16,070 bases of DNA, from NCBI GenBank assembly GCA_900770765.1, contig CAAGLK010000060.1:1-16070 (forward strand), read 5' to 3'. The DNA comes from Helicobacteraceae bacterium (GTDB lineage Bacteria; Campylobacterota; Campylobacteria; Campylobacterales; Helicobacteraceae). Below are positions 1 through 6,820 of the stretch, in pieces. The notes beneath the pieces are model-generated. The model was not told where the DNA came from. It worked only from the letters and a program-made list of their open reading frames with translations, and searched no databases. Each line of letters begins with the position of its first letter. The stretch's first letter is position 1. Made by a program: the position numbers and the translations under genes.

Positions 1-154
1 CATTATATTCTCTAAAATCGGTTTTTCCCCCCCCCCCCCCCGCAGGTAAAGTAAAATCTAAGGTAGCACAAAAATCAAATTCTCTTCTGAACGATTCTAA
101 AGAGTTTTTTTCTTCAACGCTACTCCACAATCCTCTATGTGATAAAATCTGCAT
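1..154 (-). CDS. Glycerophosphodiester-phosphodiesterase-like protein, 5' part only, with in-frame poly-G tract
   Basis: This is the N-terminal 51 codons of a gene that runs off the left edge. The start ATG (154-152) follows a strong AAGGGAGG ribosome site that overlaps the stop of the upstream methyltransferase-like gene, 10 bases away. The N-terminus MQILSHRGLW, followed by EEKNSLESF, matches GDPD-type phosphodiesterases (HRG plus an E/K-N-S/T motif). After the repeat the frame reads KTDFREYN, which resembles the ETD-x-R-x-YN segment of the family. Between them lies a run of 15 G on the coding strand (27-41) that encodes glycines. With 15 G the frame stays open to the edge. With 16 G it meets TAG shortly afterwards; with 14 G it switches to another frame. 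The segment just before the glycines (CATLDFTLPA) does not look like the family, and the expected metal-binding Glu reads Lys. Family recognition is from memory of motifs. The true length and activity cannot be judged from this fragment. Confidence 0.72.
   Translation of the reverse strand, partial: MQILSHRGLWSSVEEKNSLESFRREFDFCATLDFTLPAGGGGGKTDFREYN
27..41 (-). repeat. Poly-G tract of 15 (poly-C on plus strand), likely phase-variable
   Basis: Fifteen C residues on the plus strand read as 15 G within the coding sequence of the GDPD-like gene. Homopolymeric G tracts of this length inside 5' coding regions are classic slipped-strand contingency loci in Helicobacter and Campylobacter. The present length leaves the reading frame open; a gain of one base gives a prompt TAG stop. 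Confidence 0.85.
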
Positions 155-164
155 TAAACCTCCC

Positions 165-1796
165 TTAATTAAATTTATTTAAAATCTCTTTGATTTTATT
201 TATGCTTTTTTGCATATTCTCGCCCTCTTTACACACTAGCTCAAAAGATTCCACGCAAGAGTTAATAAAGCTAGAGTCTAAAAATTTAAGTGGAATCTTA
301 AGTGTGTTAATTTCCTTTTCGCTAACTCGCTCAAAATTACTTTTATAAAAAGATTCCAAGAGATTCTGCCCCTCTTTACTTAAAAAATAAAAATACACAG
401 CCTTAGCTAAATCATAGTTTTTAAAACGCAGCACGACAATCCCAGCATTTGGCAGCACAACTTTAGATTCCACGCTTTTCCCCATAATAGCCACCTTTGG
501 CATAACTCCACGCATTGATAATAGCACATCAAAGGGCGCTACCTTAAGAGAAGCGATGCGCTCATCATTTGGCCTTAGCATATAAGAGCTAAAATGCTGC
601 GTATAAGAAAAATTAGCAAAGTCTTTAATACCTAAATCATAGCAAGGGATAAGCTCACTATCGCATTTTTGCACTAGCTTACTGCCCCTATAGCTTAAAT
701 CTAGCAAATCTTTTAGATAAAGCACTTTTTTAGTTTCTATAAGCTCTTGCTTTGTGTAAAATGAAGGCAAGAGATTTTTAGGATTTATCTCGCTATATTT
801 TAAAAGTCTTGTTTTGCTTGTGATTTGCTTAAACTTATAGGAATCTAAAATTTCTTCTAAATTAATTAGCTTATTATATTTACCCTCTTTTAAGCAAGAA
901 TCCTTAGCATTTATAAAAAATACTTTTTTATTATCACTTGATAGCACAAGAAGTGAAAACTCCTCTACTTGATAAGGATAAATATTAGAAGGTAACTCAA
1001 GCACGGCTTCTAGCATTTTAGATTCTAGTAAATAAGCGCATAATTTCTCACCTATGCTTTTATTTAAAAGGCTTGAGCGCACGATAAAAACTGCTTTTTT
1101 ACTAAAATGCTGCAATGCAAAGTCTAAAAATGGAATCTCTGGTGCGGTTTTATGATAAGGCGCTAAGCGTGCGGACTCTGGCGCTTTAATATTTGCATGA
1201 AAAATTAGCGGTGGGTGGCAAAAGACCTTATCAAAACTCTCTTTAAAATTATGATTTTTAAAAATATCGCCCACTTCTAAATAACAAGTTTTAAAATCTA
1301 AAATCTCTTTAATAGTGTTTGCAATAGCGATTAACTTTGGCTCAATATCCACACCATAAAACTTAGCATCCTTTTTTTGAAACAAAAGCCATGAGCCAAT
1401 GCCACAGCAAGGGTTTAAAACTCGCTCATTTTGCTTAATATCTAAAATCGCACTAACTAGGCTATTAATCTCGCTAGGCGTGGCATAGGAATATAGCTTT
1501 AAAATCGTCTTTTGTAGGGTTATTGTCTGTATAAAATTCTCTAGCATATTTGCATTTATTTTAAGATTTACTAGCACTTTAAGCACTTTTTTAACATTTA
1601 GCTTAGGGTGTAAAAATAAAGAATCGTTTATAAAAAAATCATAAAATTCTTGTGGAATCTTTTTAGCGCTTAATGCTTGCTCTAGCGCCTTAGAATCCTC
1701 TTTTAAAAGCACAAATCTAAGCAATATAAATAAAACATCTAAAGGATTATTATAAAACTTTTGTATATAAATAAAAAGACGCATTAACTCCTTCAT
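165..1796 (-). CDS. HsdM/HsdS-like N6 DNA methyltransferase-like protein with degenerate catalytic motif
   Basis: This is a 543-residue protein. Residues 105-119 (YATPSEI...) resemble the TP-E-I segment that precedes the SAM site in HsdM proteins. The SAM-binding motif I is NPCCGIGSW at 128-136, and an acidic motif II lies in FYGVDIEP at 147-154. The motif IV position reads CHPPL (193-197) where adenine methyltransferases carry N/D-PP-Y/F, so catalysis may be lost or altered. Residues 240-285 keep the HsdM-like stretch ending in LPSNIYP. From about 355 the protein resembles an HsdS target-recognition half: DVLLSMRG at 423-430, LPNAGIVVLRF near 448, and a final short coiled coil. No nuclease motif is visible. 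It starts 3 bases after the ZorB-like stop, with GGAG as the ribosome site, so it is co-translated with the stator pair. A role in DNA recognition or sensing is inference. It could also be an active orphan methyltransferase. Confidence 0.78.
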   Translation of the reverse strand: MKELMRLFIYIQKFYNNPLDVLFILLRFVLLKEDSKALEQALSAKKIPQEFYDFFINDSLFLHPKLNVKKVLKVLVNLKINANMLENFIQTITLQKTILKLYSYATPSEINSLVSAILDIKQNERVLNPCCGIGSWLLFQKKDAKFYGVDIEPKLIAIANTIKEILDFKTCYLEVGDIFKNHNFKESFDKVFCHPPLIFHANIKAPESARLAPYHKTAPEIPFLDFALQHFSKKAVFIVRSSLLNKSIGEKLCAYLLESKMLEAVLELPSNIYPYQVEEFSLLVLSSDNKKVFFINAKDSCLKEGKYNKLINLEEILDSYKFKQITSKTRLLKYSEINPKNLLPSFYTKQELIETKKVLYLKDLLDLSYRGSKLVQKCDSELIPCYDLGIKDFANFSYTQHFSSYMLRPNDERIASLKVAPFDVLLSMRGVMPKVAIMGKSVESKVVLPNAGIVVLRFKNYDLAKAVYFYFLSKEGQNLLESFYKSNFERVSEKEINTLKIPLKFLDSSFINSCVESFELVCKEGENMQKSINKIKEILNKFN

Positions 1797-1799
1797 TTG

Positions 1800-2585
1800 C
1801 TACTCCGCATTTGCCGCCTTAGAATCCTTAGAATCCACCACTTTAGATTCTACTAAATCCGCCTTAGATTCCATCTCTTTATTAATATCTAAAATTTCTA
1901 AAATCTTTTGATTACTTTTTGTAAGCACTTTAAACTCAACCCTTCTTGAGAGTTCTGGCGTCTCAAGCGGCTTTGCAAAAGATAGTCCATTTGCACGCAA
2001 AACGCCAATTAACCACTCTTTTTGCGCGTTTATTTTAAAGTTTGAGAAGCAATATTTTAAAACCTCTAGCGCCCTTGCTTGTGAAAGCTCAGCATTTCCT
2101 AAATACCTTGCTTCTAGCGTGTTTGCATTTTGCCACTCTCTTGAAGTGTGTCCTTCAATTCTAATTTCTTCAATATCATCTTTATATTTCTCCTGCGTTA
2201 AAATCGCCACATATCGTGGGAAAAAATCATCTAAAATCTCCGCAAAACGCGTCTTAACTTCCTTTTTGCCTTGGTCAAATAAAATATCAGGCTCTCTAAA
2301 ACGCACGGTGTTATTTTCATCAATTTCAGCGTTCCATTTCTCTAAATTTTTAGAAAACTCTCTAATTAAATCTTTATGAAGTTCAATTTGCAAATCCTCA
2401 TGTGTTTTTGCCACTTGACTCATTTGCGCATTTAACTCCCGCAATTCCGCATTTTGCAATGCTAGCTGCTCTTGTGTTTTTGAAATTACTACCATATATG
2501 AAACAGCTATGAGTAAGAAAATCATCATTACTCCAGCCATCATATCAGATATGCTTATCCACTCGCTTCCGCTCTGCTTTGCCAT
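1800..2585 (-). CDS. MotB/OmpA-type stator protein, ZorB-like
   Basis: This is a 261-residue protein. A short N-terminus leads to one transmembrane helix at about 15-34, with an acidic residue (Asp14, in SISDMMAGVMM) at its entrance, the position of the proton-binding Asp in MotB, ExbD and ZorB. A coiled coil spans roughly 36-85, followed by an OmpA-like peptidoglycan-binding domain from about 95 to 222: IRIEGHT at 141-147, LSQARA at 167-172 with the conserved Arg171, and RRVEF at 214-218. The usual Asp of GHTD is Ser148 here. A charged C-terminal tail (ESK, DSKDSK) follows. The ATG overlaps the upstream stop by one base (TAATG), so translation is coupled to the ZorA-like gene and equal expression as a complex is likely. 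MotB itself is less likely because no flagellar genes are near and the partner has a long coiled-coil tail. Confidence 0.85.
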   Translation of the reverse strand: MAKQSGSEWISISDMMAGVMMIFLLIAVSYMVVISKTQEQLALQNAELRELNAQMSQVAKTHEDLQIELHKDLIREFSKNLEKWNAEIDENNTVRFREPDILFDQGKKEVKTRFAEILDDFFPRYVAILTQEKYKDDIEEIRIEGHTSREWQNANTLEARYLGNAELSQARALEVLKYCFSNFKINAQKEWLIGVLRANGLSFAKPLETPELSRRVEFKVLTKSNQKILEILDINKEMESKADLVESKVVDSKDSKAANAE

Positions 2586-5338
2586 TAGCCTCTAGCTCCC
2601 ATTAATTCACGGATTCTGCGTAAAAACCACTCATAATCTTGGCGGAATCCTAAAGTAATATTTGATAGCGCACCATCTAGCTCGCCTAATGAGCTACAAA
2701 GCGTTTTATTTAAATTCACACTTTCTTTTAGAGAAGTAGAAATGCTTGTTTGTGTGAGCTTTAAGATTCCATCTATTTCTTTTCTATTGTTTTCTAGTGA
2801 TAAATAAGTTTGACTTAGTGCTTCTCCTAAGTTTTTTTGTAAATTATTAAATGTATTTAATAATTCTAAACTTACGCTTTTTGGACTCTCTAGGCTTTGC
2901 TTTGTTAGCACTTCAAGCATGCTTAAATAATTTTTCGCCATCTCGCTTAGCGTGTTTTTAACACTTGCCTCTAATGCGTTGTAATTCCCCATAATTGCTT
3001 TTGTGTGGGATTCTAGCTTATTATTTGTAGAAGCTATTATTTCTTTTGAAAAAGATTCTAGCGCATTTAAAACGCTTTTAGAATTATTATCAAAGCCGCT
3101 TACAAGCTCGCTTAGCTTATTTTGTAAGCTAGATTCTAGCTTTTCTTGGAATCCTAAACTGCTTTTATTATATTCAAGCAATTCTTTTTGATACATATTT
3201 GTCGTGTTTTTCAAAAATGCGCTTAAGGATTCTAGGGCGTTTTTGTAAGATTCCGCGAAATTACCTCTTAGCTTAGCTTGCAAGTTTTGCGAAAATTCAT
3301 TTGAAGTTTTATGCATAGAATCTAGTGCGCTAGAAAAATTTAAAACGCTTTTTTCTAATAGCTTTTGCAAAGAATCCTCTCTTGTTTTGTTTTGCTCTAT
3401 TAAATTATTTACGCTTTGCCCTATGCTGCTTGTTAGCCCTTGAAAATTGCTATTTATAGAATCCGCTGTGGATTCTAAGCTATTTTTTAAAGATTCTGCA
3501 CTCTTACTAAAATTATTTAAAATTTCTTTATTACTAGAATCTAAATTTTCCACAATTAACTCTGTCGTTTGCCTAAAATTCTCACTTAGTGTATCGCTTG
3601 TATGCACTAGAGATTCCTCTATATTTTGTGTGCTTTTGCTTAGTGTGTTTGCCGTGTCATTTAGCATTGTATCAAGCGATTTTGTAACCACTAGCATAGA
3701 GGATTCTATTTCTTTAGTAAGCGTATTTAGTGTATTTTTAGAAGTCTCAAAATTTTCCTCTAAAGTTTTTGTAGTGTTGCCTAAAAGTGTGTCAAAATTC
3801 ACAACCGCATTTGAAATATGCTGCTCTAGTGCGTCGCTGTTTTTTTCTAAATTTTCTTTAGTATTATTTGCTAGAGATTCTAGCTTCACATTTGCATTTT
3901 GTAGCATACTCTCCATATTTTGACTATGATTTATTAGTAATTCATCGCCTCTTTTTGCTTGCGATTCTATTAATAGAAGCGATTCTTTTTGTGCATTTTC
4001 TAGTGTGGCAAGATTATCGCTAAAGCCATCTTTTATGGAATCTAGCCGCTCTTTTATGCTGCTTTGTAAATGAGTAATCATTTCTAAATTTTTATGCTTA
4101 AGCTCTGCGTCATTTTCTACAAAGTCTTTTACCATAGAATCTAGCGATTCCCTTAAGGATTCTAACTCTTTTACTAAATGCTCTTTATTTTGCGTTAAAT
4201 AAGTTTCATTAAAGTTTTTAAAGGAGTTTTGTAAGGATTCTAGCTGGCTTCCTTGCTCTTTTGTGTATGTGTTAAGATTGTTTAGATTTTCTTCAAGCGT
4301 ATTTTGCATATTTTCTTTTAAATTTTTTGTGCTAGATTCTAGCGTCTCTTGCATAGAATCTAGCGTGGTTTTAGTGTATTGCAGTGATTTTTCATGCATT
4401 GTGCTTATCTCATCGCCTGTGTTTTGTATTTTTAAGAGTGCATTTTGTGCGTTGTCATATAAATTACCAAATTGAGCTAATAAATTCGCTAGTTTTTCAT
4501 TTTCAATTCTAGAGGCTTCAATGCTATGTGCTAAGGCGTTATACACTTCTAGCACTTCACTATTGCGATTAGCTACTAATTCTAGGGAATCTTTAGTGGA
4601 TTCAAACAATTTTAGCGTGTTTTGCAAATTTTCATTTAATGCAGAAATGGAATCTTTATAGCCATCTTGCCATGAAATCATTTGTGTTACGGCATTATTT
4701 AACTCTTTAAAATTATCGCCAAATTGCTCTGTGATTCTTAAATTAAAATCTTTAATTACGCCCTCTAATGCGCTAATTAGCTCTTTTGACGCACCTTGTG
4801 CTAAATGATGCATAGCTTCCTTTAAGGCTTCATTTATAGATAAAAAGCCATTTTCTAAAACCTTAAAATTCTCTTTATTTTGTTCTGCGATTTTTTCTTG
4901 TGATTGCTTTGTGAAGTCTAAAATTTCTTTATTTTGCGCTTTTAAATCACTTAAAATAGCTAAGGATTCTAGCTTTTCTAATTTTTCTAGCTTATCTAGC
5001 TTGCCAGCTTGCAGTGAAAAATACTCTAACATATTGTCAAAATCGCTTTTTACAACCTTGCTTTTTTGTAAAACTGAAAGCAAAATAGCAAGCCCCATAC
5101 CTAAAATTGAAGTATAAAACGCAGTTTTTAGCCCATCTAGCAAAGCTGGCACGGAGTTTTCTACGCTATCTACATTAAAATCCTGTAAGCCGATAAAGAT
5201 TCCAACAAATGTCCCTAAAACCCCAGCACTCATAATAATAGATTTAAAATCTCTATGCTTTTGCTTACCAAATGTTATAAAATCCCACGCAGCTAACGCA
5301 CACATAAAAATCGTAAAAATTATATTAATTAAAGTCAT
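2585..5338 (-). CDS. MotA/TolQ/ExbB-type proton channel with very long coiled-coil tail, ZorA-like
   Basis: This is a 917-residue protein. The first 100 residues form three predicted membrane helices: about 3-23, 33-51 (containing GVLGTFVGIFIGL) and 68-91 (containing GLKTAFYTSILGMGLA). These carry the G-T-x-x-G and A-F-x-T-S-x-x-G signatures of the MotA/TolQ/ExbB family. Almost everything after residue 100 is polar and rich in Leu, Glu, Ser, Asn and Lys, with few prolines or glycines, indicating a continuous helical or coiled-coil tail of some 750 residues. Such a tail is the hallmark of ZorA, although E. coli ZorA is, from memory, shorter (about 730 residues in total). The C-terminus is basic (FLRRIRELMGARG). 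The partner is the ZorB-like gene that overlaps it. The ATG is 15 bases after the 58-residue gene, with AAGGGA upstream. A role in proton-driven signalling to a cytoplasmic effector is inference. A chemotaxis-like or cell-envelope role is possible. Confidence 0.85.
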   Translation of the reverse strand: MTLINIIFTIFMCALAAWDFITFGKQKHRDFKSIIMSAGVLGTFVGIFIGLQDFNVDSVENSVPALLDGLKTAFYTSILGMGLAILLSVLQKSKVVKSDFDNMLEYFSLQAGKLDKLEKLEKLESLAILSDLKAQNKEILDFTKQSQEKIAEQNKENFKVLENGFLSINEALKEAMHHLAQGASKELISALEGVIKDFNLRITEQFGDNFKELNNAVTQMISWQDGYKDSISALNENLQNTLKLFESTKDSLELVANRNSEVLEVYNALAHSIEASRIENEKLANLLAQFGNLYDNAQNALLKIQNTGDEISTMHEKSLQYTKTTLDSMQETLESSTKNLKENMQNTLEENLNNLNTYTKEQGSQLESLQNSFKNFNETYLTQNKEHLVKELESLRESLDSMVKDFVENDAELKHKNLEMITHLQSSIKERLDSIKDGFSDNLATLENAQKESLLLIESQAKRGDELLINHSQNMESMLQNANVKLESLANNTKENLEKNSDALEQHISNAVVNFDTLLGNTTKTLEENFETSKNTLNTLTKEIESSMLVVTKSLDTMLNDTANTLSKSTQNIEESLVHTSDTLSENFRQTTELIVENLDSSNKEILNNFSKSAESLKNSLESTADSINSNFQGLTSSIGQSVNNLIEQNKTREDSLQKLLEKSVLNFSSALDSMHKTSNEFSQNLQAKLRGNFAESYKNALESLSAFLKNTTNMYQKELLEYNKSSLGFQEKLESSLQNKLSELVSGFDNNSKSVLNALESFSKEIIASTNNKLESHTKAIMGNYNALEASVKNTLSEMAKNYLSMLEVLTKQSLESPKSVSLELLNTFNNLQKNLGEALSQTYLSLENNRKEIDGILKLTQTSISTSLKESVNLNKTLCSSLGELDGALSNITLGFRQDYEWFLRRIRELMGARG

Positions 5339-5353
5339 TTCTATCCCTTTTTG

Positions 5354-5530
5354 CTATTTTTTGCGTCTTTTTAAATCAAATTTATCGCCCTCTACCCAAT
5401 CTGGCTTTTGAATCTTTGTGTTTTTGCGATTTGCTAAATATAGCCCGAATCTTAAAATAAGCAGCACAAGCGCAAAGGTAAGCACAGCTGAAATAACATT
5501 TCCTAAACTATAATTCCCACTAAAAAGCAT
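5354..5530 (-). CDS. Small single-pass membrane protein (58 residues), exbD-coupled
   Basis: This short gene starts at ATG 5530-5528, one base after the exbD stop, with AGGA as ribosome site, and ends at TAG 5356-5354, 15 bases before the ZorA-like start. The product has a short N-terminus (MLFSGNYSLG), one hydrophobic helix at about residues 11-33 (VISAVLTFALVLLILRFGLYL), and a charged tail ending in LKRRKK that is probably cytoplasmic. It fills the gap between exbD and the ZorA-like gene exactly, and its coupling to both sides argues that it is real. It sits where tonB often follows exbBD, but it is far too short and lacks the proline-rich region and C-terminal domain of TonB. No function is recognised. 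Confidence 0.75.
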   Translation of the reverse strand: MLFSGNYSLGNVISAVLTFALVLLILRFGLYLANRKNTKIQKPDWVEGDKFDLKRRKK

Positions 5531-5531
5531 T

Positions 5532-5924
5532 TTATTTCCTTATTTGTTCTACTTCCACATCCACATTATTAAAGCCGCCTAAGTTTAGGATTCCAACTAA
5601 TTTTATAAATTGCTCAAAATAGCTTTTCTGGTCGCCTCTTAATAAAATAGGCGTATCCTTTGGCAGTTTTAAAAGCTCGCCTTCTAAGGATTCCAAGCTC
5701 ATTTGTGCTTTATCTAAATAATAATTGCCTTGCGCGTCAATGGCAATTTCTAGCGTTTTTAGCGTTTTTGTATTCTCTGCTGCCCCTTGTGCTTGTGGTA
5801 AAATTACCGGAATCTTACCTTGTGCTATAAAAGTCGCACTTGTTAGCACAATCACAAGCAAAACAAGCATAATATCAATAAAAGGGACAATATTAATAGA
5901 ATCCATCCTTTTAAAATGCTTCAT
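5532..5924 (-). CDS. exbD: ExbD biopolymer transport protein
   Basis: ExbD is the inner-membrane partner of ExbB that couples proton flow to TonB-type energy transfer. It has a single transmembrane helix with the essential Asp in the motif NIVPFIDIMLVLL (Asp17 with this start), then the segment TFIAQGKIPVILP and a periplasmic domain, 130 residues in all. The start chosen is ATG 5924, whose ATGA overlaps the exbB stop by 4 bases; the N-terminus then reads MKHFKRMD like other short ExbD proteins. An upstream in-frame ATG at 5957 would add 11 residues but has no ribosome site and would overlap exbB by 37 bases. No tonB follows; the next gene is the 58-residue membrane protein. Confidence 0.92.
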   Translation of the reverse strand: MKHFKRMDSINIVPFIDIMLVLLVIVLTSATFIAQGKIPVILPQAQGAAENTKTLKTLEIAIDAQGNYYLDKAQMSLESLEGELLKLPKDTPILLRGDQKSYFEQFIKLVGILNLGGFNNVDVEVEQIRK

Positions 5925-6358
5925 TTTATCTCGCCACCTTCTTGTAATAGCTCCCATTGTGCTACTAACACTTCGCTTTTACGCATTAAAAGATTATAAA
6001 AAATAATGCTAGGAATCGCAACTAAAAGTCCGCCAGCAGTGGCTTGCAGTGCTAGGGCTAAGCCTGTCATAATGCTACTAGTATCCACCATACCAGATTG
6101 CCCAATTTGAACAAAAGTTAAAATAATCCCAAACACCGTGCCTAATAGCCCCACATAAGGCGCATTAGAGCCAATTGTCGCAATTAGCGTTAAGTTTTTT
6201 GAAAGGTCAATTTCAAGCTCAATTTTACTTTTATACAAAACAAGTTTTATATATTTATAAAATAGCATTCTCTCCACACTCGCCCACAACGCAACTACAC
6301 TCATTAAAACTAAGATTCCAATAACTCCATATTCTACCGCTTCTTTTAGTGGTAACAC
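5921..6358 (-). CDS. exbB: ExbB proton channel subunit (TonB-system type)
   Basis: This is a 145-residue member of the short ExbB class. It has membrane helices at about 9-27, 67-85 and 98-123, with the family signatures YVGLLGTVFGI and ALQATAGGLLVAIPS. Relative to E. coli ExbB, the glutamate of the last helix (Glu176 in the SEALIATA context) appears replaced by a hydrophobic residue (ALALQATA); I recall the same in Helicobacter homologues. The start is GTG at 6358-6356, supported by AAGGAG seven bases upstream, within the junction after the smpB stop. It forms the channel with ExbD and would energise TonB-dependent outer-membrane transport of iron, nickel or cobalamin complexes; the substrate is inferred from the family. 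Confidence 0.92.
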   Translation of the reverse strand: MLPLKEAVEYGVIGILVLMSVVALWASVERMLFYKYIKLVLYKSKIELEIDLSKNLTLIATIGSNAPYVGLLGTVFGIILTFVQIGQSGMVDTSSIMTGLALALQATAGGLLVAIPSIIFYNLLMRKSEVLVAQWELLQEGGEIK

Positions 6359-6361
6359 TCT

Positions 6362-6820
6362 TTAACTCCTTTGTGCTTCTTTTAAACTCTGTGCTATTTC
6401 TCTTTTTTGAATCTTTTCTTTTAAACTCTCACGCTTATCGTGCAGATTCTTACCCTTTGCAAGGGCGATTTCTAGCTTCGCTTTATTTTTATGATTAAAA
6501 TATAGCCTTAAAGCTACGATACTCATCCCAGCTATTTGTGTTTTACTAAATAATTTTATAATCTCTTTTTTATGCAAAAGTAGCCTTCTAGGTCGCTTTT
6601 CATCTGGCTTATAATGTAAATTTGTAGTAGCAAGTGTGGCAATATGTGCGCCAAATAAAAAGGCCTCTCCATTTATAATTTTTACAAAGCTATCTTTTAG
6701 ATTCACCCTACCTGCTCTAATTGACTTCACTTCACTTCCTTTAAGTTCAATTCCAGCTTCAAGCTTTTCTAAAATAAAAAAGTCAAAACTAGCCTTTTTA
6801 TTTGTAGCGATAATTTTCAC
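6362..6820 (-). CDS. smpB: SsrA-binding protein SmpB
   Basis: SmpB binds tmRNA and delivers it to stalled ribosomes for trans-translation. The 152-residue length fits the family. The core motif GSEVKSIRAGRVNL (28-41), HYKPDEKRPRRLLLHK (69-84) and the C-terminal AKGKNLHDKRESLKEK (121-136) are all present; the last segment forms the tail helix that enters the mRNA channel. The start is GTG 6820-6818, overlapping the ispE stop as TAGTG, with AAGGA upstream. The neighbours ispE upstream and exbB downstream give a csrA-ispE-smpB-exbB-exbD order that I recall from H. pylori. No tmRNA gene was seen in the window. Confidence 0.96.
   Translation of the reverse strand: MKIIATNKKASFDFFILEKLEAGIELKGSEVKSIRAGRVNLKDSFVKIINGEAFLFGAHIATLATTNLHYKPDEKRPRRLLLHKKEIIKLFSKTQIAGMSIVALRLYFNHKNKAKLEIALAKGKNLHDKRESLKEKIQKREIAQSLKEAQRS

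Noticed and set aside
3447..3923. 158-codon open frame on the plus strand within the ZorA-like gene
   Set aside because: It is a Ser/Leu/Phe/Val-rich shadow of the coiled-coil coding strand, with no ribosome site or domain; the same holds for the other plus-strand frames over 2119-5117.
165..5338. Annotating the cluster as a complete known Zorya system
   Set aside because: No ZorC, ZorD (helicase-nuclease) or ZorE (HNH) is present, so only likeness of the stator pair can be claimed.
5925..5957. Longer ExbD start at 5957
   Set aside because: There is no ribosome site and it would overlap exbB by 37 bases; the ATGA junction at 5924 fits the family N-terminus.
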